Shown piece after piece: positions 38,929 to 47,043 of a stretch of DNA of 64,000 nucleotides. The notes below the pieces were generated by a model, which saw only the letters and a program-made list of their open reading frames with translations, ran no database searches and was not told the origin of the DNA. Source of the stretch: Burkholderia cenocepacia (GTDB lineage Bacteria > Pseudomonadota > Gammaproteobacteria > Burkholderiales > Burkholderiaceae). Position 1 is the stretch's first letter. Each line of letters starts with the position of its first letter. The DNA is taken from NCBI RefSeq assembly GCF_900446215.1, contig NZ_UAQZ01000018.1:62001-126000 (forward strand), written 5' to 3'. The position numbers and the translations under genes are program-made.

Positions 38929-39009
38929 CGTCGTTCGGCGCGGCGAAACGATCGTCGGTGGGTGCCGGCCGACCGGCACCCACCCCGCGCGCACGCCGCG
39001 CGCCGGCGC

Positions 39010-39375
39010 TTACCAGCCGGCCGGCTGCACGTAGCCACCCTGCCGCACCGGCGCCCCGCACACGTACGCACGCTGGTAGCGGTCGTAGCAATAGTTCGGA
39101 CCGTCGTCCTGGTACTGCGCCTGCTGATAGGTCGGGTAGGCTGGCTGCTGGTACGCGGGCGCCTGGTAGTACGTCGGCGGCTGATAGGCCGGCGCCTGGT
39201 ACGCGGGTGCCTGATAGGCGACGGGCGGATTCATCGCCGACGTCACGATCGCGCCCAGCACCGCGCCGCCGATCAATGCGCCGATGACGGCGCCGCCGTC
39301 GCGGCCATGCGCGGACGCCGGCCCCGCCACCGCGAGCGAACCGGCAAGGACACACACTGCGGCAATCTTTTTCAT
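39010..39375 (-). CDS. Secreted Tyr/Pro/Gln-repeat protein with glycine zipper
   Basis: A 121-residue protein with a signal peptide ending in PASA-HG. A glycine-zipper hydrophobic stretch follows (GAVIGALIGGAVLGAIV), then short repeats of the type YQAPAYQ (about residues 54-90), and a C-terminal part with two cysteines in NYCYDRYQRAYVCGAP. It is probably an outer-membrane-associated protein of unknown role. GGGAG precedes the ATG at 39375. Confidence 0.78.
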   Translation of the reverse strand: MKKIAAVCVLAGSLAVAGPASAHGRDGGAVIGALIGGAVLGAIVTSAMNPPVAYQAPAYQAPAYQPPTYYQAPAYQQPAYPTYQQAQYQDDGPNYCYDRYQRAYVCGAPVRQGGYVQPAGW

Positions 39376-39531
39376 GATGGACTCCCACGCGAAGTGGTAC
39401 TGGATGCGAAGCATTGTGGCGGTGCGCGGCCGTAATAGATGCAGCAAGTGGTAACGCGCGATTACCGGTATCGCATCCGCCGAAACGCGGCGTCGCCGTG
39501 CTACGATTTTCGGCATACAGGAGACGCCTTC

Positions 39532-39912
39532 ATGCAGCCCGAAACCGCCCGCCGTTTCGATACCGAATTCGCGCCGCGCATCGCGCAGGCGATCGCCGCG
39601 TTCTTCGCCGATCACGTGCAGACCGACGTCGTCCCCTACGGCGGGCACGGGCACCCGACGCGCGTGCAGATCCGCAGCGCGCCGCACGAGCACGTGAGCG
39701 GCTTCGTGCATCCGTTGAATCTCGAACTGACGTGGGACTCCGACGAGATCGAGCGGCTGATGGAACCCGACGGCCCGCAGCGCTTCGAGCACTACCTGGC
39801 CGCCCTGCCGAGAAAGCTGGGCGCGTGGCAGGGCGCGCGCGACATCGATCTCGCGTCGCGCACGCAGGCCGACCCGCTCGTGCGGCTCGGCGGTCTCGAC
39901 TTCGAAGGCTGA
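39532..39912 (+). CDS. DUF5594-like Burkholderia protein
   Basis: A 126-residue soluble protein without signal peptide or membrane span. It contains YGGHGHPTRVQIRS, WDSDEIERLM and a C-terminal RLGGLDFEG. I think it matches the DUF5594 family, found mainly in Burkholderia, but that is from memory. AGGAGA precedes the ATG at 39532; the frame is open upstream to 39439. Function unknown. Confidence 0.7.
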   Translation: MQPETARRFDTEFAPRIAQAIAAFFADHVQTDVVPYGGHGHPTRVQIRSAPHEHVSGFVHPLNLELTWDSDEIERLMEPDGPQRFEHYLAALPRKLGAWQGARDIDLASRTQADPLVRLGGLDFEG

Positions 39913-40097
39913 ATGCGCGCGCCAATCGGCGGGCGCGCGGCTCGGCGTCGCGCGATGCGGCCCGGTGATACACTCGACCGGCCCCGTTCCGGTGCCGCCA
40001 TGCCGGCCGGGCCGTTCATCGCCGCCTCCGCCCCCGCACATGGTTGCGCACGCAACCGGCAAGCGGGCACGCGGACAACCACGCTCTCGCTCCCGTC

Positions 40098-41465
40098 ATG
40101 AACGCCGATACCGGCCTGCCGCTTCCGCAACGCTACTGGGCGATCGTCTGCGTCGCCCTGGGCATCACGCTCGCCGTGCTCGACGGCGCCATCGCGAACG
40201 TCGCATTGCCGACCATCGCGCGCGACCTGCACGCATCCGACGCCGCGTCGATCTGGATCGTCAACGCATACCAGCTCGCGGTCACGATCACGCTGCTGCC
40301 GCTCGCGTCGCTCGGCGAGCGCATCGGCTACCGCCGCATCTACATCGCCGGACTCGCGCTGTTCACCGCAGCGTCGCTCGGCTGCGCACTGGCCGGCTCG
40401 CTGCCGATGCTGGCCGTGATGCGCGTGATCCAGGGGTTCGGCGCGGCCGGCATCATGAGCGTCAACGCGGCGCTCGTGCGGATGATCTACCCGTCGTCGT
40501 TGCTCGGGCGCGGGCTGTCGATCAACGCGATGGTGGTCGCGCTGTCGTCGGCGATCGGGCCGACGGTCGCGTCCGCGATCCTGTCGTTCGCGTCATGGCC
40601 GTGGCTCTTCGCGGTCAACGTGCCGATCGGCATCGCGGCCGTGCTCGGCAGCCTGCGCGCGCTGCCGGCCAATCCGCTGCACGACGCGCCGTACGACTTC
40701 CCGAGCGCGCTGATGAACGCGTGCGTGTTCGGCCTGCTGATCACGGCCGTCGACGGGCTCGGTCACGGCGAAGGTCATGCGTACGTCGCGGCCGAACTGG
40801 CCGTCGCATTCGTGGTCGGCTACTTCTTCGTGAAGCGTCAGTTGTCGCAGCCGGCGCCGCTCCTGCCGGTCGACCTGATGCGCATCCCGATGTTCGCGCT
40901 GTCGGTCTACACGTCGACGGCGTCGTTCACGTCGCAGATGCTCGCGTTCGTCGCGCTGCCGTTCTGGCTGCAGCATTCGCTCGGTTTCTCGCAGGTCGAA
41001 ACCGGCCTTTACATGACGCCGTGGCCGCTCGTGATCGTGTTCGCCGCGCCGCTCGCAGGCGTGCTGTCGGACCGCTATTCGGCCGGCATTCTCGGCGGGA
41101 TCGGGCTTGCACTGTTCGCCGCCGGCCTGCTGTCGCTCGCGACGATCGGCGCGCACCCGGGCACGGTCGACATCGTGTGGCGGATGGCGCTGTGCGGCGC
41201 GGGCTTCGGGCTGTTCCAGTCGCCGAACAACCGCGCGATGCTGTCGTCGGCGCCGCGCGAGCGCAGTGGCGGCGCCGGCGGCATGCTGAGCACCGCGCGC
41301 CTGACGGGCCAGACGCTCGGCGCCGCGCTCGTCGCGCTGATTTTCGGGCTCGCGCCCGACCGCGGGCCGACGATCGCGCTCTATGTCGCCACGGTGTTCG
41401 CGGCGGTGGCCGCGGTCGTCAGCCTGCTGCGCATCGCATCGCCGCGGCCGGACACGGCGACCTGA
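40098..41465 (+). CDS. MFS transporter, DHA2-type drug exporter
   Basis: A 455-residue protein with about 14 membrane spans. The motif LDGAIANVALPTIARDL early on, GERIGYRRIYI (motif A) and GFGAAGIMSVNAALVR (motif C region) place it in the 14-span drug:H+ antiporter family. It probably exports toxic compounds; the substrate is unknown. The ATG at 40098 gives the usual N-terminus. Confidence 0.88.
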   Translation: MNADTGLPLPQRYWAIVCVALGITLAVLDGAIANVALPTIARDLHASDAASIWIVNAYQLAVTITLLPLASLGERIGYRRIYIAGLALFTAASLGCALAGSLPMLAVMRVIQGFGAAGIMSVNAALVRMIYPSSLLGRGLSINAMVVALSSAIGPTVASAILSFASWPWLFAVNVPIGIAAVLGSLRALPANPLHDAPYDFPSALMNACVFGLLITAVDGLGHGEGHAYVAAELAVAFVVGYFFVKRQLSQPAPLLPVDLMRIPMFALSVYTSTASFTSQMLAFVALPFWLQHSLGFSQVETGLYMTPWPLVIVFAAPLAGVLSDRYSAGILGGIGLALFAAGLLSLATIGAHPGTVDIVWRMALCGAGFGLFQSPNNRAMLSSAPRERSGGAGGMLSTARLTGQTLGAALVALIFGLAPDRGPTIALYVATVFAAVAAVVSLLRIASPRPDTAT

Positions 41466-41495
41466 CACCATCGCGCGCCGTACGCGCGGCGGGCG

Positions 41496-42089
41496 TCAGG
41501 CGGCGTCGAGCGCGTCCATCACGAAGCGCACGCGCGCCTTCACGCTCACACGCGGCAATTCGATCAGCCGATAGCCATACGACGTATAGCAATCGACCAT
41601 CGCGTCATAGGTCCGCACCGCTTCCGCGAAATCCTGCCGGCGCTCGGTGTCCTGCGCATAGATGTCGGGCCATGGCGGCGCGATGAACACGCGCCGGTGA
41701 TAGCGGAACCGCCGCGCCGCGGCTTCCGCGTGCGCGGGCACCGTCAACCCGGTCAGCTTCAGGTAACCGATCACGTCCGGCACGCCGCGATCGAAGAACA
41801 CCGGTCCGCGCGCCTGCCGCGCGAGATGGTAGGACCGCATCTCCCAGCTCAGCATCAGCTCCGCGAACGCTGCCGGGTCGCGCCACGGCAGCGCTTGGCC
41901 ATCGACGGCCATCTGGTCGCGGATCACGCCGCGCCCGGCTTCCTGCGAACGTGCGTAGCCGGCACGTTCGAGCGCATCGAGCAGCGTGCTCTTGCCCGAA
42001 CCCGGCCCGCCCGTCACGACGAAGAAACGGCCGGCGGGATCGTCGGCCACTTCGTCGTCGCTATCGGCGCCGGGCGCGCTCTCACGCAT
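41496..42089 (-). CDS. AAA-type ATPase/kinase-like protein
   Basis: A 197-residue P-loop protein: Walker A GGPGSGKST (about residues 25-33), then an acidic motif FFDRGVPDVIGYL and a basic lid-like region RRFRYHRRVF. It fits the AAA_28 group, often compared with thymidylate- or nucleoside-kinase-like proteins. The reaction is unknown. Its start overlaps the otsA stop by eight bases, so it is translationally coupled to trehalose synthesis. Confidence 0.8.
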   Translation of the reverse strand: MRESAPGADSDDEVADDPAGRFFVVTGGPGSGKSTLLDALERAGYARSQEAGRGVIRDQMAVDGQALPWRDPAAFAELMLSWEMRSYHLARQARGPVFFDRGVPDVIGYLKLTGLTVPAHAEAAARRFRYHRRVFIAPPWPDIYAQDTERRQDFAEAVRTYDAMVDCYTSYGYRLIELPRVSVKARVRFVMDALDAA

Positions 42090-43506
42090 GCGCCACCCGC
42101 CGGCCCGCGCGCCGCGTGACCGACGCCGCCGCCGCGACACTGCGCAAATCGGCGACGAACGTGTCGCGCCAGACCGACAGGTCGTTCTCGCGCAGCCGCG
42201 CAAGGTTCTCCTCGTGACGCGCCTGCCGCTCCGCGAGCGGCATCGACAGCGCGCGTTCGAGCGCCTCGGCCATCTGCGACAGGTCGTACGGATTGACGAG
42301 CAGCGCGCCGGTCAGCTCGGCCGCCGCGCCCGCGAACTCCGACAGCACGAGCACGCCCGGATCGGCCGGATCCTGCGACGCGACGTATTCCTTCGCGACG
42401 AGATTCATCCCGTCGCGCAGCGGCGTCACGTAGCCGACCTGCGACATCCGGAAGAACGCCATCAGCAGGTTGCGCTCGTACTTGCGGTTCAGGTACTGGA
42501 TCGGCGTCCAATCGAGTTGCGAGAAGCGGCCGTTGATGCGGCCGGCCTCGCCTTCGAGCGTTTCGCGGATGTGCTGATAGGTCTGCACGTCGGAACGTGT
42601 CGGCGGCGCGATCTGCAGGAGCGACACGCGTCCCTGCCAGCCCGGCGCATTCGCGAGCATCCGCTCGAACGACTGGAAGCGTTCGACGAGCCCCTTCGAG
42701 TAATCGAGGCGATCGACGCTCATCACCAGCTTGCGGTCGCCCAGCGCCTCGCGCAGCATCTTCACCGGCTTGCGCGTGCCGTACTGAACGGCCGCCTGCG
42801 CGATCGCGTCGGGATGCACGCCGATCGGATAGGCGGCGACCTTCACGACACGGCCATGCGCATGCAGCATCCCGTCGTCGTCGCTCGCCGCGCCGATGCC
42901 GCGCCGCTCGATGTAGTCGGTGAAGGCCTGCTTGTCGGCTTCGGTCTGGAAGCCCGCGACGTCGTACGCGCACATGAACTTCACGAGTTCCTCGTGCGGC
43001 GGCACGAGGCGCAGCATGTCGGGCGACGGAAACGGGATGTGCAGGAAGAAGCCGATCGGGTTCTTCACGCCGAGCTCGCGCAGGCAGTGCGCGAACGGCA
43101 GCAGGTGATAGTCGTGCACCCAGATCAGGTCGTCCGGACGCAGCAGCGCGGCGAGCTGCTTCGCGAGCATCGCGTTCACGCGCAGATAACCGGCGTACTC
43201 CTGCCGATCGAAGCGCGCGAGATCGCCGCGGTAGTGGAACACCGGCCACAGCGTCGCGTTCGAGAAGCCGCGGTAGTACTGGTCGTAGTCGCGCCGGGTC
43301 AACCCGACCGTCGCATACGTCACGTTGCCGTCCCGCTGGATCGCGGGCTCGGCATCGGGCGCGCCGACGATCTCGCCGTTCCAGCCGAACCAGACGCCGC
43401 CCGTTTCCCGCAGCGCGTCCATCACGCCGACGGCCAGGCCGCCCGCGCTCGGGCGCGTATCCTCGCCGGCGGCGACACGATTCGATACCACGATCAATCT
43501 GCTCAT
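42082..43506 (-). CDS. otsA: Trehalose-6-phosphate synthase OtsA
   Basis: A 474-residue glycosyltransferase-20 enzyme that joins UDP-glucose and glucose-6-phosphate. Conserved parts are visible: SNRVAAGEDTRPSAGGLA at the start, WVHDYHLLPF, DRLDYSKGL (phosphate-binding Arg and Lys) and RDGMNLVAKEY. GAGGAGGGGAAG precedes the ATG at 43506; the frame is open 16 codons further. The phosphatase OtsB is not in this window. Trehalose protects against osmotic and drying stress. Confidence 0.94.
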   Translation of the reverse strand: MSRLIVVSNRVAAGEDTRPSAGGLAVGVMDALRETGGVWFGWNGEIVGAPDAEPAIQRDGNVTYATVGLTRRDYDQYYRGFSNATLWPVFHYRGDLARFDRQEYAGYLRVNAMLAKQLAALLRPDDLIWVHDYHLLPFAHCLRELGVKNPIGFFLHIPFPSPDMLRLVPPHEELVKFMCAYDVAGFQTEADKQAFTDYIERRGIGAASDDDGMLHAHGRVVKVAAYPIGVHPDAIAQAAVQYGTRKPVKMLREALGDRKLVMSVDRLDYSKGLVERFQSFERMLANAPGWQGRVSLLQIAPPTRSDVQTYQHIRETLEGEAGRINGRFSQLDWTPIQYLNRKYERNLLMAFFRMSQVGYVTPLRDGMNLVAKEYVASQDPADPGVLVLSEFAGAAAELTGALLVNPYDLSQMAEALERALSMPLAERQARHEENLARLRENDLSVWRDTFVADLRSVAAAASVTRRAGRRVAHA

Positions 43507-43644
43507 GCGACTTCCCCTCCTCGATTCGATTGGCTGGCGCGCGACGCACGCCAAAGCAGGCGCGGCGGCCCGAAGGCGGCCGCGCGGCGACTCAGTTCCG
43601 AGAATTGCAATGAAATACGGCGGTGGAATGCGGCGACGACCGTA

Positions 43645-43854
43645 TCAAGCGTCCTGCTCCTGACCGAGGTCGCGTTGATAGTCGAGCCCTTCCGGGCGAG
43701 CACCACCCTGGTTGTGATCGCCGTCCGACGGCGTCTCGTCCGGCGCGCCCGCGGGCGGTGCCGATGGCGCGTCGGTCTGCGGACGCGAGCGGTCTTCCGG
43801 ATGGCTGGCCGCCGCGTCAGGCGGCCGGTGTGACAACCGTTTCGAACGGCGCAT
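43645..43854 (-). CDS. Doubtful small hydrophilic protein upstream of otsA
   Basis: A 69-residue frame on the otsA strand, basic at the start (RRSKRLSHRPP) and acidic and Gln-rich at the end (LDYQRDLGQEQDA), with Pro/Asp-rich sequence between. No ribosome-binding site is clear; other in-frame ATGs lie further upstream. It could be a disordered small protein or not coding at all. Confidence 0.35.
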   Translation of the reverse strand: MRRSKRLSHRPPDAAASHPEDRSRPQTDAPSAPPAGAPDETPSDGDHNQGGARPEGLDYQRDLGQEQDA

Positions 43855-43940
43855 GGCTGGGTGTCTCATGTGCGGCGCGGCTCGAGGCCGTCGTAGAAAC
43901 ATTCCATAGCAAAACAGTCTAGGTCGCTTCGCCGCACCCA

Positions 43941-43957
43941 AAGGTAACAATTACCTT
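43941..43957. promoter_or_regulatory. 17-bp inverted repeat, operator-like
   Basis: AAGGTAA-CAA-TTACCTT is a perfect inverted repeat with a three-base centre, in the AT-rich promoter region between the otsA unit and the lipoprotein pair. Confidence 0.45.
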
Positions 43958-44142
43958 CAATTTGTAACGTTTCGACCCTGCTCCGATCATCTATCCGACA
44001 ATAACGCCGCCCGCGCGCACGCGGCCTGCCGTTCGGCGATTTGTCAAAGCTTTGCAGTTTTCCTATGACAATTGCGAAACAATGACGCGGCATCAGGGCG
44101 TGCATGCGTCGCCGCTCACCCAGACAGGACTTGCACTCAGGG

Positions 44143-44694
44143 ATGAACATTCGTTTCGAATCGCCGCGCCGGGCCACGCCGGCGCGCGTCGTGCTGGCCG
44201 TGATCGCCACGGCCGCACTGCTGTCCGGCTGCAATTCGTTGTACAGCGAAGGCGCGACAGCCGGCGCCGGTATCGCGGGCGCCGCGATCGCTTCCAAGGT
44301 CACCAACAACGCCGCCGTCGCGACCGGCATCGGCCTCGGCGCCGTTGCCGGCGCGCGGGCTGGCGTCCAGTACACGCAACGCGTCTCGCACCGCTACACG
44401 CAGGAGCAGATCGCGAAGGCGGCCGGCCCGCTCGACGTCGGCGGCGTCGCGCCGTGGTCGACGCACCATTCGTTCCCGATCGAGGACGACGAGCAGGGCC
44501 GCGTGACGGTCAGCCGGATGATCAGCATCGGTCCGCTCGACTGCAAGGAAATCGTGTTCGCGGTCGACACGCCGGCGAAGGCCGACAAGGCCGCGCAATC
44601 GGCGTTCTACGTCGCCACCATCTGCCGCGACGGGCCCGTATGGAAATGGGCATCGGCCGAACCGGCGACCGAACGCTGGGGCGCGCTGCAATGA
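44143..44694 (+). CDS. Lipoprotein, first of a tandem paralogous pair
   Basis: A 183-residue lipoprotein; lipobox LLSGC ends at about residue 30. A glycine/alanine-rich zipper-like stretch follows (GAGIAGAAIASKV). The C-terminus reads WKWASAEPATERWGALQ, almost the same as that of the next gene product. Cysteines in PLDCKEIVF and ATICRDG may pair. Its stop overlaps the next start by ATGA. Function unknown. Confidence 0.82.
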   Translation: MNIRFESPRRATPARVVLAVIATAALLSGCNSLYSEGATAGAGIAGAAIASKVTNNAAVATGIGLGAVAGARAGVQYTQRVSHRYTQEQIAKAAGPLDVGGVAPWSTHHSFPIEDDEQGRVTVSRMISIGPLDCKEIVFAVDTPAKADKAAQSAFYVATICRDGPVWKWASAEPATERWGALQ

Positions 44695-45185
44695 GCGTCG
44701 CGATCCGTATCGCGGCGATCGGCGCGCTGTGCGCGGCGACGGTCGCGCTGTCGGGCTGCGGGTCGGTCGGCGCGGCGAGCGGCGCGCTGGCCGGCGCGGC
44801 GACGGGCCTCGTCACCGCGAACCCGGCAGTGGGCGTCGGCGTCGGGATCGCCGTGCAGGCGGCGACCGACGAAGCCGTCAACCGCACGATGAAGCAGCTC
44901 CATCAGAACCAGCAGGACGCGATCGCGAAGACGGCCGGCAGTCTCGCCGTCGGCGAAGTGAAGCCGTGGAAGGTGAAGAACACGTTGCCGCTGGAGAACG
45001 GCGAAGGCGAAGTGCGCGTCACGCGCGCGTACGCGTCGGCGCTCGCGCTGTGCAAGGAATTCGCGTTCTCGGTGAAGGACGGCGACAAGGCCGACTGGTA
45101 TTTCGCGAATGCGTGCCAGCAAGGCACGCACTGGAAGTGGGCGTCGGCGGAACCGGCCGTTGATCGGTGGGGGAGTTTGCAGTAA
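44691..45185 (+). CDS. Lipoprotein, second of a tandem paralogous pair
   Basis: A 164-residue lipoprotein; lipobox ALSGC ends at about residue 22, then a Gly/Ala-rich stretch. The rest parallels the upstream protein: KTAGSLAVGEVKPW matches KAAGPLDVGGVAPW there, and the C-terminus WKWASAEPAVDRWGSLQ differs in few residues. Cysteines in LALCKEFAF and NACQQG are conserved between the two. Probably both sit in the outer membrane and may form a hetero-complex. This is the last core-type gene before the accessory block. Confidence 0.83.
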   Translation: MSVAIRIAAIGALCAATVALSGCGSVGAASGALAGAATGLVTANPAVGVGVGIAVQAATDEAVNRTMKQLHQNQQDAIAKTAGSLAVGEVKPWKVKNTLPLENGEGEVRVTRAYASALALCKEFAFSVKDGDKADWYFANACQQGTHWKWASAEPAVDRWGSLQ

Positions 45186-45718
45186 CGGTGCGGTGCGCCG
45201 CGCCCGTGGCGTTCTGCGCCGCGCGGTTATACCGAGCGCCCCACCCGCATCAGGACTCGACGTCCTAGCGTCTCAATACTTGCTCACGCATAAAACCCAA
45301 AACTATCATAGCGTTACAAAAACCCGCCAGCAGAGAGCTCGGCTGTTTATAGTGTCTTGTAGGCACTATGTAGGCATTTCGATTCTCCATCAATCCATGT
45401 AAGTCCATGTCGACAAATAGGACATGATCAAATTGAATCGAGTTTTGACCTGCTTGCCGTACCGGCCGAGGTCCATGACCATGCGACGCTAGTCGGGAAC
45501 AACGTAAAAGCTTTGCAGAACGCCAGCTATCGTCAAGTCCTGACTCTCAATGGTCGGGATGGTCAATTTTGGGCCTCGGTGTGGCGAGTTAGAAATAGCC
45601 TATCGCTTGCCAGCGGTCCATTAACCATCAAACACGCCTGTTAGCCAAGAAATGAAAGGGACTTCACGTATCCGTTCAGTGCGGAACGATGAAAGCCTTT
45701 GTCACGAGGGCTGCGACA
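45186..45718. other. Left edge of the accessory block, with a decayed reading frame
   Basis: No intact gene. An open plus-strand frame without a start codon runs from about 45355 to the stop at 45642-45644. It includes protein-like text such as QVLTLNGRDGQFWASVWRV, suggesting the tail of a lost gene. A hairpin-like ATAGTG...CACTAT pair lies at 45349-45369, beside direct repeats of GTAGGCA. Base composition drops here compared with the lipoprotein genes. Confidence 0.5.
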
Positions 45719-46153
45719 CTAGAGCCAGGCTGTCGAAGAGCTGAGACAGTGATACCGGCCGAACCATCCGGCATACAACCCCTCAAGCGGCGGATCAAAC
45801 TGCAAAGTAGCTGTGCCAGGCAGCTGCAAGCCGCTCCACTGAACCTCACGGCGGTCGTTCACCTGCCTGATCGTTTGTCCGATCAGCTTGCTTCCCTTCG
45901 GAATGGCAACGTTGCCAAAACGGTCATAGACGTTGAGCGACACGATGCCGATCATCATGCCGCCAATTCCGGGATCACCCGTTTCCAAGCCAACAGCGAT
46001 GGGAGTGTCATCCGTGATTTCGTACGGCCGGATGTGATGGAATTTCGCCACGATGGGCGCATCCGGATCCGTGCCATCGGCGGCTTGGGCCCGCGCTCCA
46101 TCCGAGAGCATCAACATCACCACGCACGACAGGATGATCAGGGGCAACTTCAC
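45719..46153 (-). CDS. Exported protein of the T6SS cassette, VirB10-like motif
   Basis: A 144-residue protein with a signal peptide (VKLPLIILSCVVMLMLSDG, cleavage near ARA-QA). I take the GTG at 46153, preceded by GGAAAAG, because it puts the signal peptide at the start; the open frame reaches 46192. The mature part contains YDRFGNVAIPKGSKLIGQ, a pattern like the C-terminal core of VirB10/TrbI channel proteins, but the protein is far too short for one. It may be a second immunity or periplasmic helper of the cassette. Function unknown. Confidence 0.6.
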   Translation of the reverse strand: MKLPLIILSCVVMLMLSDGARAQAADGTDPDAPIVAKFHHIRPYEITDDTPIAVGLETGDPGIGGMMIGIVSLNVYDRFGNVAIPKGSKLIGQTIRQVNDRREVQWSGLQLPGTATLQFDPPLEGLYAGWFGRYHCLSSSTAWL

Positions 46154-46225
46154 GGCGAACTTTTCCGTTGCTGAAGGGTCGGTGCCAGCCACATGCGTGC
46201 GAGCAAATACAGTGTCTTGATCCGA

Positions 46226-46477
46226 TCATACGAGACTCGATATCAGGTGACAGCCACATGTGGCGCGATGGCCGTGACGCGCGATTGGAAGGCCGTCATC
46301 CATCATCGATGCGTCGCCCTCTTCGATGACGTTGGGTGATACTTCAGGATGCTGAGGGCACGACACATAGTCGCCTTTTCGTGCGACGTAGCGGCCGTCA
46401 AAAGACATTGTCGAAGAGGCCGTAATCACCTTGCCTTTGTGGTCAGTGTCATCGTGAAGGCGGATTAAATTTATCAT
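46226..46477 (-). CDS. PAAR-domain protein (T6SS spike tip)
   Basis: An 83-residue protein made of a single PAAR domain: GKVITASSTMSFDGRYVARK, CPQHP, VIEEGDASMMDDGLPIARHG and the final CGCHLISS. His and Cys positions suit zinc binding at the tip of the cone. PAAR proteins cap the VgrG spike of type VI secretion systems and carry effectors. It lies downstream of the effector and candidate immunity genes. The start at 46477 has no strong ribosome-binding site. Confidence 0.87.
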   Translation of the reverse strand: MINLIRLHDDTDHKGKVITASSTMSFDGRYVARKGDYVSCPQHPEVSPNVIEEGDASMMDDGLPIARHGHRATCGCHLISSLV

Positions 46478-46505
46478 GATATTTCGTCTTGACAAAAAAA
46501 TTATC

Positions 46506-47033
46506 CTAATTTTCTGTTTTGCAAGAAGAGAATGAATTGGGGATGGCGACCATCTTAAGATTATCGTCGATAATGAATTTACGCTCCCGGCACTCCGCAG
46601 GCTTTCCGTTCGATGCGTCGATATAGTATTTCGCGACAAGCATCTTGCTGTCTGCCTTGCTTAGCAATTCGGTGATATATGATCTACCATCCTGAATTTT
46701 GTTAGGCGCCTTGCCATTTGACGAAAACATATCCAGGGAGTTTAAATCCTTTCCCGTTGAAAGATCTGATAAAGTGTAATAACGACACTCCATGCCACAA
46801 CTATGGACCCCGATGTGATATTTTCCCGCGAAATTTATTACAGGAGGCTCCACTAGCTTGCCATCATCATCTCGCCAGCCGGAATCGGTTTTTTTGTAGT
46901 ACTTTGGTATATGCAGAGAACCTCGATAAAGAGCGGAAGGATGATTTGCGAAATCGATATCCTGCCCCCAGCACAAGGCATGGCTCATTGCTGTAACCAC
47001 AATGGCAAATTTCAGTAAAATATCACTCTTCAT
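46506..47033 (-). CDS. Secreted candidate immunity protein
   Basis: A 175-residue protein with a signal peptide (DILLKFAIVVTAMSHALCWG, cleavage near residue 23). The mature part has four or more cysteines (VHSCGMECRYYTL, AECRERK and SSCKTEN) for periplasmic disulphides, and no known domain. It starts 10 bases after the lysozyme-like effector gene, so it fits a periplasmic inhibitor protecting the producer's own wall. The coding sequence is strikingly AT-rich for this genome. Role inferred from position. Confidence 0.72.
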   Translation of the reverse strand: MKSDILLKFAIVVTAMSHALCWGQDIDFANHPSALYRGSLHIPKYYKKTDSGWRDDDGKLVEPPVINFAGKYHIGVHSCGMECRYYTLSDLSTGKDLNSLDMFSSNGKAPNKIQDGRSYITELLSKADSKMLVAKYYIDASNGKPAECRERKFIIDDNLKMVAIPNSFSSCKTEN

Positions 47034-47043
47034 TGTTCGCTTT

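Larger units (their letters stand above)
43507..44142. other. 636-base region between otsA and lipoprotein genes
   Basis: Promoter DNA for the minus-strand otsA unit and the plus-strand lipoprotein pair. It holds one doubtful small minus-strand frame (43645-43854) and a perfect inverted repeat at 43941-43957. The stretch 43900-44000 is clearly AT-richer than its neighbours. Confidence 0.6.
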
